Source of the DNA: CAYFVR01 sp964346545
Lineage (GTDB): Bacteria; Desulfobacterota; Desulfobacteria; Desulfobacterales; Desulfococcaceae
Assembly (NCBI GenBank): GCA_964346545.1
Contig: CAYFVR010000132.1
Span: 1-13,126 of the forward strand
Direction of reading: 5' to 3'
DNA length: 13,126 bases
In this document: positions 6,597 through 13,094 of the stretch, one piece after another
How positions within the stretch are numbered: the first letter of the stretch is position 1
Layout of the letters: each line of letters begins with the position of its first letter
Position numbers and translations under genes: made by a program
Notes under the pieces: generated by a model
Databases searched by the model: none
What the model saw: only the letters and a program-made list of their open reading frames with translations
Told to the model about the DNA's origin: nothing

Positions 6597-6890
6597 ATGA
6601 CGGAGGAAAGCAAAGCGACGTCTCCGGAAGCCACCGAAGACGACGCGGATGTGCAGGTCTACTCGCTGAGCACGTGCAGCCATTGCAAGGCCACCAAGCG
6701 GCTTCTGGCCGACTGCACCATCAAATACGATTTCGTGGACGTGGATCTCCTGGAGGGGGAAGAACGACAAGCCATCATCGAGGACGTGAAAAAATTCAAT
6801 CCCCGCTGTTCCTTCCCCACCATCATCATCGGGAACAAGGTCATCGTGGGCTTCAAGGAAAAGGAAATCAAGGAGGCGCTGGGACTCTAA
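6597..6890 (+). CDS. Glutaredoxin/thioredoxin-fold protein with CSHC active site
   Basis: Small (97 aa) cytoplasmic dithiol-disulfide carrier of the glutaredoxin/NrdH-like class. After an acidic N-terminal stretch of about 18 residues, the thioredoxin fold starts at VQVYSLSTCSHCKATKRLL, with redox-active C27-X2-C30. The cis-proline loop is SFPTIIIGNKVIVGF (P74), and the C-terminal helix is KEKEIKEALGL. ATG 6597 has AAAGGA about 9 nt upstream; an upstream in-frame ATG at 6519 gives an unrelated basic extension and is rejected. The stop TAA shares its last A with the ATG of the FTR-like gene, so the two are translationally coupled, and the neighbour is the obvious candidate reductase. No glutathione system is visible, and the exact client is unknown. 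Confidence 0.88.
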   Translation: MTEESKATSPEATEDDADVQVYSLSTCSHCKATKRLLADCTIKYDFVDVDLLEGEERQAIIEDVKKFNPRCSFPTIIIGNKVIVGFKEKEIKEALGL

Positions 6891-7222
6891 TGGACGCAAA
6901 AAAACTGTACGAGACGCTCAAGCCGATCCAGGAGGCCAAGGGATACCAATTCAACGCCGACATGAAGCGGACCATGGAGCTGCTGGAAGGACTCCTGCAA
7001 AACAAGGAGCGCTACGGCTACATGGTCTGCCCCTGCCGGCTGGCGTCGGGCGACCGGGAATCGGACAAGGACATCATCTGTCCTTGCGTCTACCGGGCGC
7101 CGGACGTGGCCGAATACGGAAGCTGCTACTGCAACCTGTACGTCACGGAAGACTGGAACGAGGGAAAAATTCCCCGCGAATACGTCCCCGAGCGCCGGCC
7201 GCCCGAAAAGATGTTGTTCTAA
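6890..7222 (+). CDS. Ferredoxin:thioredoxin reductase catalytic (beta) subunit family protein
   Basis: Iron-sulfur disulfide reductase that passes electrons from ferredoxin to a thioredoxin/glutaredoxin-type partner through a [4Fe-4S] cluster next to a redox-active disulfide. The 110 residues contain C47-P-C49, C64-P-C66 and C79-Y-C81, the three Cys-X-Cys motifs of the family. By alignment with the plant and cyanobacterial enzyme, C47, C64, C66 and C79 would bind the cluster and C49 and C81 would form the disulfide. The spacing (14 and 12 residues between motifs) differs from the classic 16 and 8, and the usual CHC histidine is tyrosine (Y80). There is no variable alpha subunit nearby, as is usual for bacterial and archaeal homologues. 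The ATG overlaps the stop of the glutaredoxin-like gene by 1 nt; an AAGGAGG lies 13 nt upstream, inside that gene. Confidence 0.88.
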   Translation: MDAKKLYETLKPIQEAKGYQFNADMKRTMELLEGLLQNKERYGYMVCPCRLASGDRESDKDIICPCVYRAPDVAEYGSCYCNLYVTEDWNEGKIPREYVPERRPPEKMLF

Positions 7223-7275
7223 TTTTCAAGACCGTTCAATTTGGAAATTTCCCGGACGAGGTCGGCGGATCGACC

Positions 7276-7298
7276 GGGGGCGCATGCGATACGCCCCC
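7276..7298. terminator. Hairpin between convergent genes (possible bidirectional terminator)
   Basis: GGGGGCG (7276-7282), a 9-nt loop and CGCCCCC (7292-7298) form a 7-bp GC stem in the 116-bp gap between the converging FTR-like and dehydrogenase genes. There is no T-tract on either side, so it is not a textbook intrinsic terminator. A second hairpin, AACGGGG/CCCCGTT (7325-7348), covers the stop codon of the dehydrogenase gene. Confidence 0.3.
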
Positions 7299-7338
7299 CA
7301 ACCCGGCCGGTTTCATCCAAAGACAACGGGGGCGAACA

Positions 7339-8265
7339 TTACCCCGTTTGGGAGGCTTGGACCCCGCTCATTCGTTCCAGGGTCTTCATCAGGGCCTGGG
7401 TGCCCAGCCGGCCCCCGCCGTGGGCGATCACTCCCTGGTAGAGCTGTCGCGCCAGCGCCAGCCCCGGCATCGACAGATTCATCCGGGCGGCCTCTTCCAG
7501 GGCGATGCCCATGTCCTTGACGAAGTGCTCCACGAAGAAGCCGGTGTCGTATTCCCCCCGGAGGATGCGCGGGGCCAGATTGTCCAGGCTCCAGCAGGCG
7601 GCCGCCCCGCCGGTGACGCTCGACAGCATCACCTCCAGGTCCAGCCCGGCCCGGGCGCCGTAGAGCAGCGACTCGCAGACGCCGATCATGGTGCCGGCGA
7701 TCACGATCTGGTTGCACATTTTGGCGTGCTGTCCGGCCCCCGCAGGCCCCTGGTGAACGATGGTCCGGCCCATGATCTCGAACAGCGGCATGACGGCTTC
7801 CACCGCCTCCGAGGAACCGCCGACCATGATGGACAGCCGGGCCTCCCGCGCCCCCACGTCTCCGCCGGAAACCGGAGCGTCCACGAAATGGAGTCCCCGG
7901 TCCCGAGCGGCCGCGTCGATTTCCCGGGCCAGTTGGGGGCGGGTGGTGGTCATGTCCACCAGCAGAGTTCCGGGCGCGGCGGCGGATAGCACGCCCTGAT
8001 CGCCGAAATAGACGGCTTCCACATCCTCGGGAAAGCCGACCATGGTCAGCACCACGTTGGCGTTTCGGGCGGCGGCGGCCGGGTTTTCGGCCCAGGACGC
8101 GCCCTGGGACAGCAGGGGTTCGGCCCGCTCCGGAGTTCGGTTGAACACGGCGGCGGCGTACCCTTCGGACATGAGGTGCCGGCACATCCAGCGCCCCATG
8201 ACGCCGGTTCCGATCCATCCGATGGCGGTGCGGTCGGGGTTCGCGGCGGGGATGGCGTTTGTCAT
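7339..8265 (-). CDS. NAD(P)-dependent beta-hydroxyacid dehydrogenase (3-hydroxyisobutyrate dehydrogenase / glyoxylate reductase family)
   Basis: Oxidoreductase of the 3-hydroxyisobutyrate dehydrogenase superfamily, which interconverts 3-hydroxyacids and semialdehydes (3-hydroxyisobutyrate, tartronate semialdehyde, succinate semialdehyde, glyoxylate). The 308 residues are full length. An N-terminal Rossmann motif GWIGTGVMG (16-24) is followed by FNRTP (41-45); an NRT after strand 2 is typical of NADP-preferring members. The substrate loop FVDAPVSGG (127-135), catalytic lysine K182 in GAGQHAKMCNQI, and the C-terminal helical motif FVEHFVKDMGIALEEA (244-259) are all present. ATG 8265 has GGGAG about 6 nt upstream. 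It is divergent from serA and convergent with the FTR-like gene, so probably a single-gene transcript. The precise substrate cannot be read from the sequence. Confidence 0.87.
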   Translation of the reverse strand: MTNAIPAANPDRTAIGWIGTGVMGRWMCRHLMSEGYAAAVFNRTPERAEPLLSQGASWAENPAAAARNANVVLTMVGFPEDVEAVYFGDQGVLSAAAPGTLLVDMTTTRPQLAREIDAAARDRGLHFVDAPVSGGDVGAREARLSIMVGGSSEAVEAVMPLFEIMGRTIVHQGPAGAGQHAKMCNQIVIAGTMIGVCESLLYGARAGLDLEVMLSSVTGGAAACWSLDNLAPRILRGEYDTGFFVEHFVKDMGIALEEAARMNLSMPGLALARQLYQGVIAHGGGRLGTQALMKTLERMSGVQASQTG

Positions 8266-8294
8266 GTCGGGCTCCCGTCTGGAAAAGGTTCAAA

Positions 8295-8329
8295 TCCGGA
8301 AGACCGCCGGCATGGCGAAATCTTCCGGA
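8295..8329. promoter_or_regulatory. 9-bp inverted repeat upstream of the dehydrogenase gene (operator or leader hairpin)
   Basis: TCCGGAAGA (8295-8303) and TCTTCCGGA (8321-8329) are perfect inverted repeats 17 nt apart. Inside them CGCC (8305-8308) and GGCG (8314-8317) can pair around a GGCAT loop. The repeat lies 30-64 nt before the dehydrogenase ATG, immediately downstream of its putative -10 box, in the region shared with serA. It could be a dimeric-regulator operator or an mRNA stem-loop. No known regulator motif is recognised. Confidence 0.5.
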
Positions 8330-8332
8330 CTC

Positions 8333-8361
8333 ATTCAGCAGAAATCCGGCGCGCCTGTCAA
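8333..8361 (-). promoter_or_regulatory. Candidate promoter of the dehydrogenase gene
   Basis: On the minus strand a perfect -35 box TTGACA (8356-8361), a 17-nt spacer and a poor -10 box CTGAAT (8333-8338). The -35 and spacing are good; the -10 matches the consensus at only its last three positions, so regulation by an activator, or another start site, is possible. Confidence 0.35.
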
Positions 8362-8393
8362 GGGGCGGGGACGCCGGTTCCGTCGCGCCCCGG

Positions 8394-8421
8394 TTGACAC
8401 CCCGGCGGCGCGCCTTACGAT
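8394..8421 (+). promoter_or_regulatory. Candidate promoter of serA
   Basis: A perfect -35 box TTGACA (8394-8399), a 16-nt spacer and TACGAT (8416-8421) lie upstream of serA. The predicted start, near 8428, gives a leader of about 55 nt to ATG 8483. It is back to back with the dehydrogenase promoter; the two TTGACA boxes are 32 bp apart on opposite strands. Confidence 0.5.
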
Positions 8422-8482
8422 TCCCATTAATCTCTACGCGTAACACTTGGCCGTTGCGATGGAAAGGGTTCACGAACAAGCG

Positions 8483-10075
8483 ATGAAAGTTCTGGTCAGC
8501 GACAATCTGGGCGAAATCGGCATCCAAATCTTTCAAGAGGCGGACGGCATCGAGGTGGACGTAAAAACCGGGCTGGCGCCCGAAGAACTCAAGGCGATCA
8601 TCGGAGACTACGACGCCCTGGTGATTCGAAGCGCCACAAAGGTCACCGAAGATCTTCTCTCCGCGGCGACCCGGCTCAAAGTGGTCGGACGCGCGGGCAT
8701 CGGGCTGGACAACGTGGACATTCCCGCCGCCACCCAGCGGGGCGTGGTGGTGATGAACACCCCCACCGGCAACATCATCACCACGGCCGAGCACGCCGTG
8801 GCCATGATGCTCTCCCTCAGCCGAAACATCCCCCGAGGCACCAGCAGCCTAAAAGCCGGGCAATGGCAAAAGAAACAGCTCCAGGGTCGGGAAATCTACA
8901 ACAAAACCCTGGGCGTCATCGGCTTCGGAAAGATCGGCTCCATCGTGGCGGATCGGGCCCGCGGCCTGAAAATGCGGGTTGTCATTTACGATCCGTACGT
9001 CACCGCCGAACATATTCAGAAGGCCGGATACGAGGCCGTGACGCTGGAACAGCTGTACCAGCGGGCCGACTACATCACCATTCACGTCCCCAAGCTCAAG
9101 GACACCGCCGGCATGATCAACGCCGACGCCTTCGCCAAAATGAAGGACGGGGTCATGCTCATCAACTGCGCCCGGGGCGGCATCGTGAACGAGGCCGATC
9201 TTTGCGACGCCATGAAGTCCGGCAAGGTGGCCGGGGCCGCCCTGGACGTGTTCGAAACCGAGCCGCCCGAGCAAAGCCCGCTGTTCGAGATGGACAATTT
9301 CATCTGCACCCCCCATCTCGGCGCCTCCACCGCCGAGGCCCAGACCAACGTGGCCAAGGCCGTGGCCGAACAGATCGTCGACTACCTGACCACCGGGACC
9401 GTGGTGAACGCGGTCAACGCCCCTTCGGTCACCGGCGAGGAGCTGCAAAAGCTCACCCCCTACCTCAAGCTGGGCGACCGAATGGGATGCCTGCTGGCCC
9501 AGCTCTGCAAGAAGCCGGTTTCCTCCATCGACATTCAGTACCTGGGCGATTTCCGCGATCTGGACCTGGCGCCGGTCACCGTTTCGGTGATCCAGGGGCT
9601 TTTGGCCCCCATGATCAAGGAGATGGTCAACTCGGTGAACGCCCCCGCCATCGCCGAGGAGCGGGGCATCAAGGTGAGCGAATCCCGCAAGGCCGACGCC
9701 GAGGACTACCTCCAGCTCATCCGGGTCCAGGTGGGCTGCGGAGAGGGCGTCCAGGTGATCGACCAGGTGATCGACGGCACCGTGTTCGGCAAAAACGATC
9801 CGCGGATCGTCAAGCTCAACAATTTCCGGCTGGAAATTTCCCCGGAAGGCGACGCGGCCATCATTCACAATCTGGACCAGCCGGGCGCCATCGGCAGCAT
9901 CGGCGGCGTCCTGGGCGACAACAAAGTGAACATCAGCCAGATGCAGGTGGGCCAAGAGATCGGCGGCGACCACAACATCATTTTCCTGATCACCGACACG
10001 CCGATTCCGCCGGAAGTGGCGGAGAAAATGCGCGCGCTGCCCCTGGTCCTTTCGGTGACGCCGCTGGAACTCTGA
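8483..10075 (+). CDS. serA: D-3-phosphoglycerate dehydrogenase (long, ACT-domain type)
   Basis: Catalyses the NAD-dependent oxidation of 3-phosphoglycerate to 3-phosphohydroxypyruvate, the first step of serine synthesis. The 530 residues match the long type: split substrate-binding domain (1-100 and 285-315), nucleotide-binding domain with GVIGFGKIGS (144-153) and the ribose-binding D170, catalytic R231 (NCARGGIVNE), E260 (FETEPPEQ) and H278 (TPHLGAS), an intervening allosteric domain (about 318-450), and a C-terminal ACT domain (about 458-530; NLDQPGAIGSIGGVLG) that in this family binds serine. Start: ATG 8483 (MKVLVSDNLGE) is the family's usual N-terminus. An in-frame TTG at 8447 and an ATG at 8459 add residues without a better Shine-Dalgarno; a GGAAAGGG lies about 14 nt before 8483. 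It has its own promoter and terminator, so it is monocistronic. Confidence 0.96.
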   Translation: MKVLVSDNLGEIGIQIFQEADGIEVDVKTGLAPEELKAIIGDYDALVIRSATKVTEDLLSAATRLKVVGRAGIGLDNVDIPAATQRGVVVMNTPTGNIITTAEHAVAMMLSLSRNIPRGTSSLKAGQWQKKQLQGREIYNKTLGVIGFGKIGSIVADRARGLKMRVVIYDPYVTAEHIQKAGYEAVTLEQLYQRADYITIHVPKLKDTAGMINADAFAKMKDGVMLINCARGGIVNEADLCDAMKSGKVAGAALDVFETEPPEQSPLFEMDNFICTPHLGASTAEAQTNVAKAVAEQIVDYLTTGTVVNAVNAPSVTGEELQKLTPYLKLGDRMGCLLAQLCKKPVSSIDIQYLGDFRDLDLAPVTVSVIQGLLAPMIKEMVNSVNAPAIAEERGIKVSESRKADAEDYLQLIRVQVGCGEGVQVIDQVIDGTVFGKNDPRIVKLNNFRLEISPEGDAAIIHNLDQPGAIGSIGGVLGDNKVNISQMQVGQEIGGDHNIIFLITDTPIPPEVAEKMRALPLVLSVTPLEL

Positions 10076-10104
10076 CGCCGAACGATCGACGAAGCCCGGC
10101 CATC

Positions 10105-10142
10105 GCCCCTCCCCCGTCGGGAGGGGCCGCCTCCGTTTTTTT
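10105..10142 (+). terminator. Intrinsic terminator of serA
   Basis: GCCCCTCCC and GGGAGGGGC (10105-10127) form a perfect 9-bp stem with loop CCGTC. Nine nucleotides later there is a run of seven T (10136-10142). It begins 30 nt after the serA stop. An alternative smaller stem, GAGG/CCTC (10121-10133), lies closer to the T-run and may compete. Confidence 0.6.
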
Positions 10143-10213
10143 GAGGCGCGGGGCATCGGTTGGCCCATTTTTTTCCGAATCGCCGAAGTCGAAATCTGAA
10201 AAGGAGACGCGGG

Positions 10214-10561
10214 ATGACCGACGAAAAATCTCAGACCGAGCCGGGGACCGGTACGTCCGCCGAGCAGGCGGCCCGAGAGTACGACTCGATGGAGCGGTCG
10301 GAAAAGGGGCCTCAACTTCCCAAGATGGACTTTTCCATGTTCATCTTTTCCCTCAACTCGTCGGCCCTGGTCCATCTCGGGGTCCTGGACGACCCGAGCA
10401 CCGGCCAAAAATCCCCCAACCTTCCGGCGGCGCGCCAGACCATCGACATCCTGGCCATGATGGAGGAAAAAACCCGGGGGAATCTGACCAAGGACGAAGA
10501 GGACATGCTCAAGCACATTCTTCACGACCTGCGCATCATCTACGTCAAGGAAAAACGATAA
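10214..10561 (+). CDS. DUF1844 family protein
   Basis: Small (115 aa) protein of unknown function belonging to DUF1844. A charged, probably flexible N-terminus (1-33) precedes the conserved core: MDFSMFIFSLNSSALVHLGV (38-57), a DDPSTGQ linker, then NLPAARQTIDILAMMEEKTRGNL (69-91) and a C-terminal helix ending LRIIYVKEKR. There is no signal peptide or clear membrane span, although the SLNSSALVHLG segment is hydrophobic. An AAGGAG Shine-Dalgarno 7 nt before ATG 10214 fixes the start. It lies 71 bp after the serA terminator and 89 bp before the HtrA gene on the same strand, so co-transcription with htrA-ispE is likely. I cannot assign a biochemical role. Confidence 0.88.
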   Translation: MTDEKSQTEPGTGTSAEQAAREYDSMERSEKGPQLPKMDFSMFIFSLNSSALVHLGVLDDPSTGQKSPNLPAARQTIDILAMMEEKTRGNLTKDEEDMLKHILHDLRIIYVKEKR

Positions 10562-10650
10562 TCGACGGTCGCCGCCGGGAGGCCGGGCGTTGCGGCTCGT
10601 CCGGCCCCGCTCCGAAAATTTCATTCATCCGCATTCTCCGGGAGGTATCC

Positions 10651-12069
10651 GTGTCCCAGACCCGACGGCCCCGATGGCCGCGCTTCGCGATTGTTTTGGC
10701 GGCCCTGGCGGCGCTGGCCGGTCCGGCCAACGCCCGGATCGACGCCGACAGCTTCAGCGACTTGGCCCGCACCGCCGGTCCCGCCGTGGTGAACATCCGC
10801 ACCGAGAAAACGGTGACCGGCCGCCCGGGTCTCCCTCCCTTCGGCCGCAACCCCTTCGGGCAGGAAGAGCCCCACGAATTTTTCGAGCGGTTTTTCGGCG
10901 GCGACCCGGACGAGGAGTTCACGGAGCGAAGCCTGGGGTCCGGCTTTCTCATCGCGCCGGAAGGGTTCATCGTCACCAACAACCACGTCATCGCCGACGC
11001 CGACGAAATCCGGGTTCAGCTCGACAACGGAGACGAACACGACGCGGAAATCGTTGGGCGGGACCCCAGCACGGATCTGGCGCTGATCCGGATCAAATCC
11101 GACGGGAACCATCCCTTCTTGAAGCTGGGCGACTCCGACGCCCTCCGGGTGGGCCAATGGGTCATGGCCATCGGCAATCCCTTCGGGCTGGAGCACACGG
11201 TGACCGCCGGCATCGTATCCGCCAAGGGGCGGGTCATCGGGTCGGGGCCCTACGACGACTTCATCCAGACCGACGCCTCCATCAACCCGGGCAACAGCGG
11301 CGGCCCGCTGCTCAACCTGGACGGCGAGGTGGTGGGCATCAACACCGCCATCATGGCCAGCGGCCAGGGCATCGGCTTCGCGGCGCCCATCAATCTGGCC
11401 CGCAACGTCGTCGATCAGCTTCGAAAGAGCGGCGAGGTGACCCGTGGCTGGCTGGGGGTGGCCATCCAGGATTTGAGTCCGGAGATCGCCGAATACTACG
11501 GCCTGGATCGGAAGGAGGGCGTCCTCGTCACCCAAACCTTTCCCGGCGACCCCGCCGACGCGGCCGGACTGCGGCCCCGGGACATCATCGTCCGGGTCGA
11601 CGACATGCCGGTGGAAAAAACCCACGACCTCACCCGGCGCATCGCCGACATCCCCGTGGGAGACGCGGCCCGGATCGAGTATCTGCGCAACGGCGAACCC
11701 CGGGTCGCCGAAGTGACCATCGCCCGGCGGGACGAGGCGCGCATCCGCAACGGAATGCGTCCCGCGGAGGAAGACGACGAGGAGAAGACCCCGCTGGGGC
11801 TGGAGGTCGCCGAACCGAACGAGGATATCGCCCGACGATTCGACCTGCCCACGGGCGAGGGGGTGGCGGTGACGGGAGTCGAGCCGGACGGCCCGGCCGC
11901 CCGCGCCGGGATGGCGGTCGGCGATCTCGTCAAGGAGGTCAACCACCGGCCGGTTTCCACCGTGGCGGATTTCCGATCCGCCGTGGATGAAGTCCCCGCC
12001 GATGAACCGGTGCAACTGTTCGTCCGACGGGCCAACCGGGGATATCTCGTGATCAAGATCGAGCGGTGA
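10651..12069 (+). CDS. HtrA/DegP/DegQ-type periplasmic serine protease with two PDZ domains
   Basis: Envelope protease/chaperone that degrades or holds misfolded exported proteins. Of 472 residues, the first 28 form a Sec signal peptide: basic MSQTRRPRWPR, a hydrophobic alanine-leucine stretch, and cleavage expected after ANA. The trypsin-like domain carries the full triad: H112 (VTNNHVI), D142 (STDLALI) and S216 (GNSGGPL). An LA-loop-like acidic/phenylalanine-rich insertion lies at 62-92. PDZ1 (about 264-360) starts GWLGVAIQDL. An acidic linker (EEDDEEKT, 373-380) precedes PDZ2 (about 381-470; LGLEVAEPN). The start is GTG 10651, with GGAGG 5 nt upstream and a correct signal peptide; a much longer in-frame ORF running back through serA is a shadow. 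Its stop overlaps the ispE GTG start. It could be named degP, degQ or mucD; I leave the symbol open. Confidence 0.93.
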   Translation: MSQTRRPRWPRFAIVLAALAALAGPANARIDADSFSDLARTAGPAVVNIRTEKTVTGRPGLPPFGRNPFGQEEPHEFFERFFGGDPDEEFTERSLGSGFLIAPEGFIVTNNHVIADADEIRVQLDNGDEHDAEIVGRDPSTDLALIRIKSDGNHPFLKLGDSDALRVGQWVMAIGNPFGLEHTVTAGIVSAKGRVIGSGPYDDFIQTDASINPGNSGGPLLNLDGEVVGINTAIMASGQGIGFAAPINLARNVVDQLRKSGEVTRGWLGVAIQDLSPEIAEYYGLDRKEGVLVTQTFPGDPADAAGLRPRDIIVRVDDMPVEKTHDLTRRIADIPVGDAARIEYLRNGEPRVAEVTIARRDEARIRNGMRPAEEDDEEKTPLGLEVAEPNEDIARRFDLPTGEGVAVTGVEPDGPAARAGMAVGDLVKEVNHRPVSTVADFRSAVDEVPADEPVQLFVRRANRGYLVIKIER

Positions 12070-12968
12070 GCGGCGAAGAGGGACGGGGGCCGGATCGGAT
12101 CGCGGTGGAGGCCCCCGCCAAGGTCAATTTGTTCCTGGCCGTGACCGGGCGACGGCCGGACGGCTACCACGAGCTGGAAAGCCTTTTCTGCCCTCTGGCC
12201 CTGTCGGATCGGCTCCATTTGGATTTCGAGGCCCGGGGCGTCTCCCTTTCTTGCGATCATCCCGGGGTCCCGGCGGACCCGTCCAACCTGGCGTGGCGGG
12301 CCGCCGACCGGTTTTTTCGGGAAACCGGAATCCCCCCCAATCTTTCCATCCATCTGGAAAAACGGATCCCCGCGGCGGCCGGACTCGGCGGCGGCAGCAC
12401 CGACGCCGCCGCCGCGCTGACGGCCCTGAATCGCCGGTTCCGGTTTCCGCTTTCCCCGCCCTCCCTCCACCGCCTCGCGGCGGGTCTGGGGGCGGACGTG
12501 CCTTTTTTTCTTCGGGCCGTTCCCGCCTGGGCCTCGGGGGTGGGCGATCGGCTTCAACCGATTCGCGGCCTTCCGCCCCGATGGGTAATTTTATTGGCCC
12601 GCCCGTGGGCCGTCTCCACGGCCGACGTCTACAAAAACCTGAATTTGGCGTTGACAAAGTGCTCAAAAGTCACTAAAAGTCTCACCCTTACAGGTGGCCG
12701 GTACAGGGGGATCGACTACCGGCTTTGCAACGACTTGGAAACCGTCACCGCCGCGCGCCACCCCGAAATCGAAGCGGCCAAAGCCGCGTTGATCCGGGCG
12801 GGCGCGGAGGGAGCGTTGATGTCCGGAAGCGGACCGACGGTGTTCGGCCTTTTTCGAGAAAAAGAGACCGCCCGGCGGGCCGAAACGAGCCTGCGCGGTC
12901 GGGGGGATTGGCAAGTGATTCCCACGGTATTGCGCGTCCGTTTTCCCGAAACGGAATTGACGGCCTGA
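12066..12968 (+). CDS. ispE: 4-diphosphocytidyl-2-C-methyl-D-erythritol kinase
   Basis: GHMP-family kinase that phosphorylates CDP-methylerythritol at the 2-position with ATP, a step of the MEP isoprenoid pathway. The 300 residues are of usual length. They show VEAPAKVNLFLAVTGRRPDGYHEL (14-37, with K19 the expected catalytic-site lysine), the ATP-binding loop PAAAGLGGGSTDAAAAL (102-118), GADVPFFL (142-149, catalytic D144) and the C-terminal GALMSGSGPTVFGLF. The start is GTG 12066, overlapping the htrA stop by 4 nt (GTGA), with only a poor Shine-Dalgarno; translation is probably coupled to htrA. Codons around 12650-12710 are unusually AT-rich and contain a promoter-like sequence. Downstream is tRNA-Gln. 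Confidence 0.95.
   Translation: MSGEEGRGPDRIAVEAPAKVNLFLAVTGRRPDGYHELESLFCPLALSDRLHLDFEARGVSLSCDHPGVPADPSNLAWRAADRFFRETGIPPNLSIHLEKRIPAAAGLGGGSTDAAAALTALNRRFRFPLSPPSLHRLAAGLGADVPFFLRAVPAWASGVGDRLQPIRGLPPRWVILLARPWAVSTADVYKNLNLALTKCSKVTKSLTLTGGRYRGIDYRLCNDLETVTAARHPEIEAAKAALIRAGAEGALMSGSGPTVFGLFREKETARRAETSLRGRGDWQVIPTVLRVRFPETELTA
12651..12681 (+). promoter_or_regulatory. Promoter-like sequence with direct repeat inside ispE
   Basis: A perfect TTGACA (12651-12656), a 17-nt spacer and TAAAAG (12674-12679) lie inside the ispE coding region, in a short AT-rich patch. AAAAGTC occurs twice, at 12665-12671 and 12675-12681, exactly 10 bp apart. It could drive the downstream tRNA-Gln and following genes, or be chance. 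Confidence 0.25.
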
Positions 12969-12973
12969 TCCCC

Positions 12974-12993
12974 CGCCCGGTTTTTCCGGGACG
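12974..12993 (+). other. Small hairpin after ispE
   Basis: CCCGG, loop TTTTT and CCGGG form a 5-bp stem, extendable by two pairs (CG/CG) across a bulged A. It starts 5 nt after the ispE stop. No T-tract follows, so read-through toward the tRNA is likely. The remaining intergenic sequence to 13094 shows nothing I can assign, apart from a T7 run at 13086-13092. Confidence 0.3.
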
Positions 12994-13094
12994 CGGCTTC
13001 CCTTTCGGCCCGAGGGCTCGACCCGAACCGCCGAGAAAACCGGAAACCGTCGGGCGTCCGTCCGAACGCGATCCGTCCGAGTCCATTTTTTTGC

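Noticed and set aside
5652..6899. 415-residue minus-strand ORF spanning the transferase and glutaredoxin-like genes
   Set aside because: It runs through the poly-G tract, has no family resemblance, and overlaps two genes with clear motifs on the other strand.
10581..10606. GGCCGG/CCGGCC inverted repeat between the DUF1844 and HtrA genes as a terminator
   Set aside because: Six-base stem with a 14-nt loop and no T-tract; such GC palindromes are expected by chance in this composition.
8849..10624. 591-residue minus-strand ORF opposite serA
   Set aside because: Shadow of serA; composition is typical of antisense frames (Asp/His/Val/Gly-rich) and there is no domain.
8863..10650. Long plus-strand frame through serA joined to HtrA (1068 residues)
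   Set aside because: The part before 10651 is an out-of-frame shadow of serA and DUF1844. HtrA has its own GTG start, Shine-Dalgarno and signal peptide.
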